DNA of 35,480 bases from contig JAPHSZ010000151.1 of the NCBI GenBank assembly GCA_026196545.1, positions 1 through 35,480 on the forward strand, in the 5' to 3' direction. This document shows positions 33,058 to 35,480 of the stretch, in pieces. This DNA is from Gammaproteobacteria bacterium (GTDB taxonomy: Bacteria > Pseudomonadota > Gammaproteobacteria > SZUA-229). The translations under genes and the position numbers were made by a program. Numbering within the stretch: position 1 is the first letter of the stretch; each line of letters begins with the position of its first letter. Under the pieces are notes generated by a model. That model was not told the origin of the DNA. It ran no database searches and saw only the letters and a program-made list of their open reading frames with translations.

Positions 33058-33693
33058 CTAAAACTTCGGCCTAGGCACAAATGCCACTTCATCCCCATGC
33101 TCCACCAAAGTATAAGGTTCCGCAAACTGCTTGTTGACTGTGACCTGAACCCGGTCATCGGCAAACGCCTCTTCCCATCGCAGCCCCCTCATCCGCATCC
33201 ACTTCAACAGGGTTTCAACATTGGTCACCACATCCGGAATCACCACCTCTTCCTCGTCCTTGCCGGAAATTTTCGCCAGTTCGATAAAATAAACCAGCTT
33301 AATACTGACCTTGCCATCTTCACCAACAACACGGCCTTCGCCGCGTTTTAAATTATGCGCTGCCAGGTCTTTTAAATACTTTGCCCAGTTGACTTCATAA
33401 TTCACGCCCAGCTCATGCAGGGTGCTCCAGGAATAAATTGCAGTATCGTGACCGTCATCGAAATTGATTTTCAGTGCGTAGCTGCCCTGTGGTTCCATGC
33501 TCGAGATATTGACCAGCTCTTTACCGTGCACGGGCTTATCCATGGTTTTGACTTCAGCTGATGTAGAATACACGCGCAGATATTCAGCGGGGTACTTGAA
33601 TTTGAAACCATCAGAAAAAACGAGTTCCAGCAATCGTGATTTCTGGTGGAAGTTGATTTCAGTGGGGGCAATGCTGTTTTCTTGCTCTGTCAT
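33058..33693 (-). CDS. DUF971-MoaD/ThiS-like fusion protein
   Basis: A 211-aa protein. The N-terminal about 125 residues, with RLLELVFSDGFKFKYPAEYLRVYS and SYALKINFDDGHDTAIYSW, are a DUF971 (GBBH-like) domain. Residues about 130-211 (VSIKLVYFIELAKISGKDE, NVETLLKWMRMRG, VQVTVNKQFAE, HGDEVAFVPRPKF) have the beta-grasp pattern of MoaD. MoaD and ThiS end in Gly-Gly, which is adenylated and thiolated; here the end is PRPKF, so normal sulfur transfer is not possible. A role as a binding module is more likely. There is no clear ribosome site. It reads away from aprBA. Confidence 0.8.
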   Translation of the reverse strand: MTEQENSIAPTEINFHQKSRLLELVFSDGFKFKYPAEYLRVYSTSAEVKTMDKPVHGKELVNISSMEPQGSYALKINFDDGHDTAIYSWSTLHELGVNYEVNWAKYLKDLAAHNLKRGEGRVVGEDGKVSIKLVYFIELAKISGKDEEEVVIPDVVTNVETLLKWMRMRGLRWEEAFADDRVQVTVNKQFAEPYTLVEHGDEVAFVPRPKF

Positions 33694-34255
33694 TGGATAG
33701 ATTCGCTGCTATACGGGTTAATTTGGGCGCTATTGTACCCATTATCTGCGCCAGTCATAGCACAATCAACACAAGGATAATGATTCTCAATTAGAGCAGC
33801 CCATAGGGTTTTATATGTTGTTGATTTTATTAGATTAATACAAAACTATTAAGTCATAAGTAAATTTTATCAGTGCAGTAATAAGTTGATTAGGTATTTG
33901 CACTGCAAAGGGCTAATGTGCACGTCCGGAAGTGCCGGTATTCTTTGCTTTTTAACTGGCTTTGGGCATAGAATATGTGCCCCCCTATTTTGTACTTGGG
34001 GATGTTTCACCGGTACTAACAAGATTTTCCTCTACGCGAGGTAGCGATATGCAGCGTTACTTTTCGGTTATGGGGATCAGCTGTCTGAGAGTTCAGGCAT
34101 CTGGAAACTAATTTCAATTCTAACGGGCTTGCTCTGCAGGCTCACAAGATGAAGAAAAAGGTAAAAATTAATTTGATGCCCCGTTTCATCGGGACTTTAT
34201 TTTGAGATTTACCGCAACTGCAATTGCAAAAACTAAACTCTAGGAGTTAATAATA
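33694..34255. promoter_or_regulatory. 560-bp non-coding leader upstream of aprB
   Basis: No convincing gene is seen here. It holds a NarL-type heptamer TACCCAT (33736-33742), a Fur-like sequence (33776-33794), an odd palindrome TTTGCACTGCAAA (33897-33909) and small hairpins such as CCTC-TACGC-GAGG near 34029. Near the gene, CCCG-TTTCAT-CGGG (34180-34193) is followed by ACTTTATTTT and resembles a weak terminator or attenuator. A good site, TAGGAG, lies before aprB. A long untranslated leader or a missed small RNA is possible. Confidence 0.5.
33776..33794. promoter_or_regulatory. Fur-like box
   Basis: GATAATGATTCTCAATTAG matches the 19-bp Fur consensus at 13 positions, with the left half (GATAATGAT) perfect and the right half degenerate. 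It lies between the DUF971-MoaD gene (minus strand, 83 bp away) and aprB. It could regulate either gene or be chance. Confidence 0.35.
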
Positions 34256-34729
34256 ATGCCTACTTTTGTACGTACAGAAAAGTGTGATGGATGTAAAGGT
34301 CAAGACCGTACGGCTTGCATGTACATCTGCCCACACGATCTGATGAAACTGGACAAAGATGGTTCTGACACTGGTCATGCCATGAAGTCTTACAATCAGG
34401 AACCTGAGCAGTGCTGGGAATGTTATTCCTGCGTTAAGATCTGCCCACAGAATGCTATTGAAGCTCGTCACTACGCTGACGTTGTTCCTCTGGGTGGTTC
34501 TGTACAGCCTCTGCGCGGTACTGATTCAATCATGTGGACCATCAAGTTCCGTAACGGAACTATGAAACGTTTCAAATTCCCAATCCGCACTACCGCTGAA
34601 GGTTCTATCGACCCTTATGCAGGTAAACCAGCTGCTGACATGGCTAAAATTGAAGACAACGGTTTCTTCAATCACATGGAACAGAACGGTTACCGCGCAG
34701 GCGATCCAAGCGAATTAATCAATAAATAA
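34256..34729 (+). CDS. aprB: APS reductase beta (iron-sulfur) subunit
   Basis: A 157-aa electron-transfer subunit of dissimilatory adenylylsulfate reductase. Two [4Fe-4S] clusters are bound by C10, C13, C21, C25 (CDGCKGQDRTACMYIC) and C53, C56, C59, C63 (CWECYSCVKIC). The C-terminal tail wraps around AprA in known structures. TAGGAG precedes ATG. In sulfur oxidation the enzyme converts sulfite + AMP to APS. aprA follows after 19 nt. Confidence 0.97.
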   Translation: MPTFVRTEKCDGCKGQDRTACMYICPHDLMKLDKDGSDTGHAMKSYNQEPEQCWECYSCVKICPQNAIEARHYADVVPLGGSVQPLRGTDSIMWTIKFRNGTMKRFKFPIRTTAEGSIDPYAGKPAADMAKIEDNGFFNHMEQNGYRAGDPSELINK

Positions 34730-34748
34730 TCAATAGAGGTTTATAAAA

Positions 34749-35480
34749 ATGGCTGAATTTGGAAATCCTGATGTCGTCGAAGAAGAAGTAGATATTCTTC
34801 TTATCGGTGGCGGTATGGCCTGTTGTGGTACAGCGTTTGAGATTCCTCGCTGGATCGAAGCTTCAGGCGCTGATCTTAAAGTTAAGCTGGTTGATAAAGC
34901 TGCTATGGACCGTTCTGGTGCTGTTGCCCAGGGTCTGTCTGCGATCAACACATACATTGGTCCTGAGCAGGACCCAGCTGACTACGCTCGTATGGTTTCT
35001 AACGACCTTATGGGTATTACTCGTGACGATTTAGCATACGACCTGGGTCGTCATGTTGACGAGTCTGTTCACCTGTTCGAAGAATGGGGTCTGCCTATCT
35101 GGAAGACTGACGAAAACGGTGAGCGTTTCGACGGTTCTAAAGGCATGACACCTCTGAAAGACGGTGGTAAGCCAGTACGTTCTGGTAAATGGCAGATCAT
35201 GATCAATGGTGAGTCATACAAATGGATCGTTGCTGAAGCGGCTAAGAAAGCTTTGGGCATCGAAAACATCCAGGAACGTATCTTCATCGTTAAACTGATC
35301 AACGACAAGAACGACCCTAGCCGCATCGCTGGTGCTGTTGGTTTCTCAACTCGTGATGACAAAATCGTTGTATACAAAGCTAAAGCAATCCTTCTGGCTG
35401 CTGGTGGCTGTGTAAACATCTTCCGTCCACGTTCTGTTGGTGAAGGTACTGGTCGTGCATGGTACCCAGTATGGAACGCA
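34749..35480 (+). CDS. aprA: APS reductase alpha (flavoprotein) subunit, N-terminal part
   Basis: The first 244 residues of the FAD-containing catalytic subunit are present; the window edge cuts the gene (full AprA is about 620 residues). DILLIGGGMACCGTAFEI (residues 15-32) is the FAD-binding fold. VDKAAMDRSGAVAQGLSAIN and YIGPEQDPADYARMV follow the AprA pattern, as does the final AAGGCVNIFRPRSVGEGTGR. AGAGG precedes ATG by about 9 nt. AMP/APS chemistry links it to adk and sat. Confidence 0.97.
   Translation, partial: MAEFGNPDVVEEEVDILLIGGGMACCGTAFEIPRWIEASGADLKVKLVDKAAMDRSGAVAQGLSAINTYIGPEQDPADYARMVSNDLMGITRDDLAYDLGRHVDESVHLFEEWGLPIWKTDENGERFDGSKGMTPLKDGGKPVRSGKWQIMINGESYKWIVAEAAKKALGIENIQERIFIVKLINDKNDPSRIAGAVGFSTRDDKIVVYKAKAILLAAGGCVNIFRPRSVGEGTGRAWYPVWNA

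Overview
The window comes from a sulfur-oxidising gammaproteobacterium. It carries a complete oxidative (reverse) dissimilatory sulfite reductase cluster, dsrABEFHCMKLJOPNR. The markers of the oxidative type are present: the DsrEFH sulfurtransferase, the NAD(P)H-type oxidoreductase DsrL, a DsrC with both C-terminal cysteines, and DsrN/DsrR. Further right lie sat (ATP sulfurylase) and aprB plus a truncated aprA (APS reductase), so sulfide or stored sulfur can be followed to sulfite, APS and sulfate. The species cannot be named from the sequence alone.

Left edge (1-1576, minus strand): a divergent set of small genes read away from dsr. They are a 63-aa conserved-looking protein, an orphan Cas6/Cmx6-type RNA endonuclease homologue with no CRISPR array in the window, a DsrC/TusE paralogue that has lost both canonical cysteines, and the start of another small gene. 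About 500 bp of regulatory DNA (1577-2072) separates this set from dsrA. It holds GGGTA/TACCC dyads that resemble NarL-type boxes, and a similar dyad lies in front of the leftmost gene.

2073-17100: the dsr cluster. dsrABEFHC is followed by a strong intercistronic hairpin, then the membrane complex and electron-transfer genes dsrMKLJOP, a second hairpin, the siroheme amidase gene dsrN and the IscA-like dsrR. The tail holds a soluble NarX-like sensor kinase, a NarL-family response regulator and a rhodanese. This two-component pair is a natural candidate for reading the NarL-like dyads.

17380-24079: a separate cell-surface cassette. It has a 1246-aa secreted multidomain Ig/PKD/Fn3-like protein with a TTG start, a TPR plus outer-membrane beta-barrel protein resembling Slam/DUF560 (type XI secretion) proteins, and a secreted FecR-domain protein whose C-terminus resembles the TbpB-type barrel of type XI cargo. 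A bidirectional terminator closes the cassette.

24132-32603: housekeeping and energy genes. These are a minus-strand S24/LexA-like protein without the catalytic lysine, a SlyD-like prolyl isomerase, PPi-dependent phosphofructokinase, adenylate kinase, a K+-independent-type proton-pumping pyrophosphatase with an FNR-like box upstream, a hemerythrin / DUF465 / DksA-like trio, and sat. Several of these handle PPi or AMP, the same currencies used by Sat and AprBA.

32604-35480: a small cysteine-containing protein, REP-like palindromes, a minus-strand DUF971-MoaD fusion lacking the diglycine tail, a 560-bp non-coding leader, then aprB and aprA (cut by the window edge). No tRNA, rRNA, insertion sequence or CRISPR array was seen.
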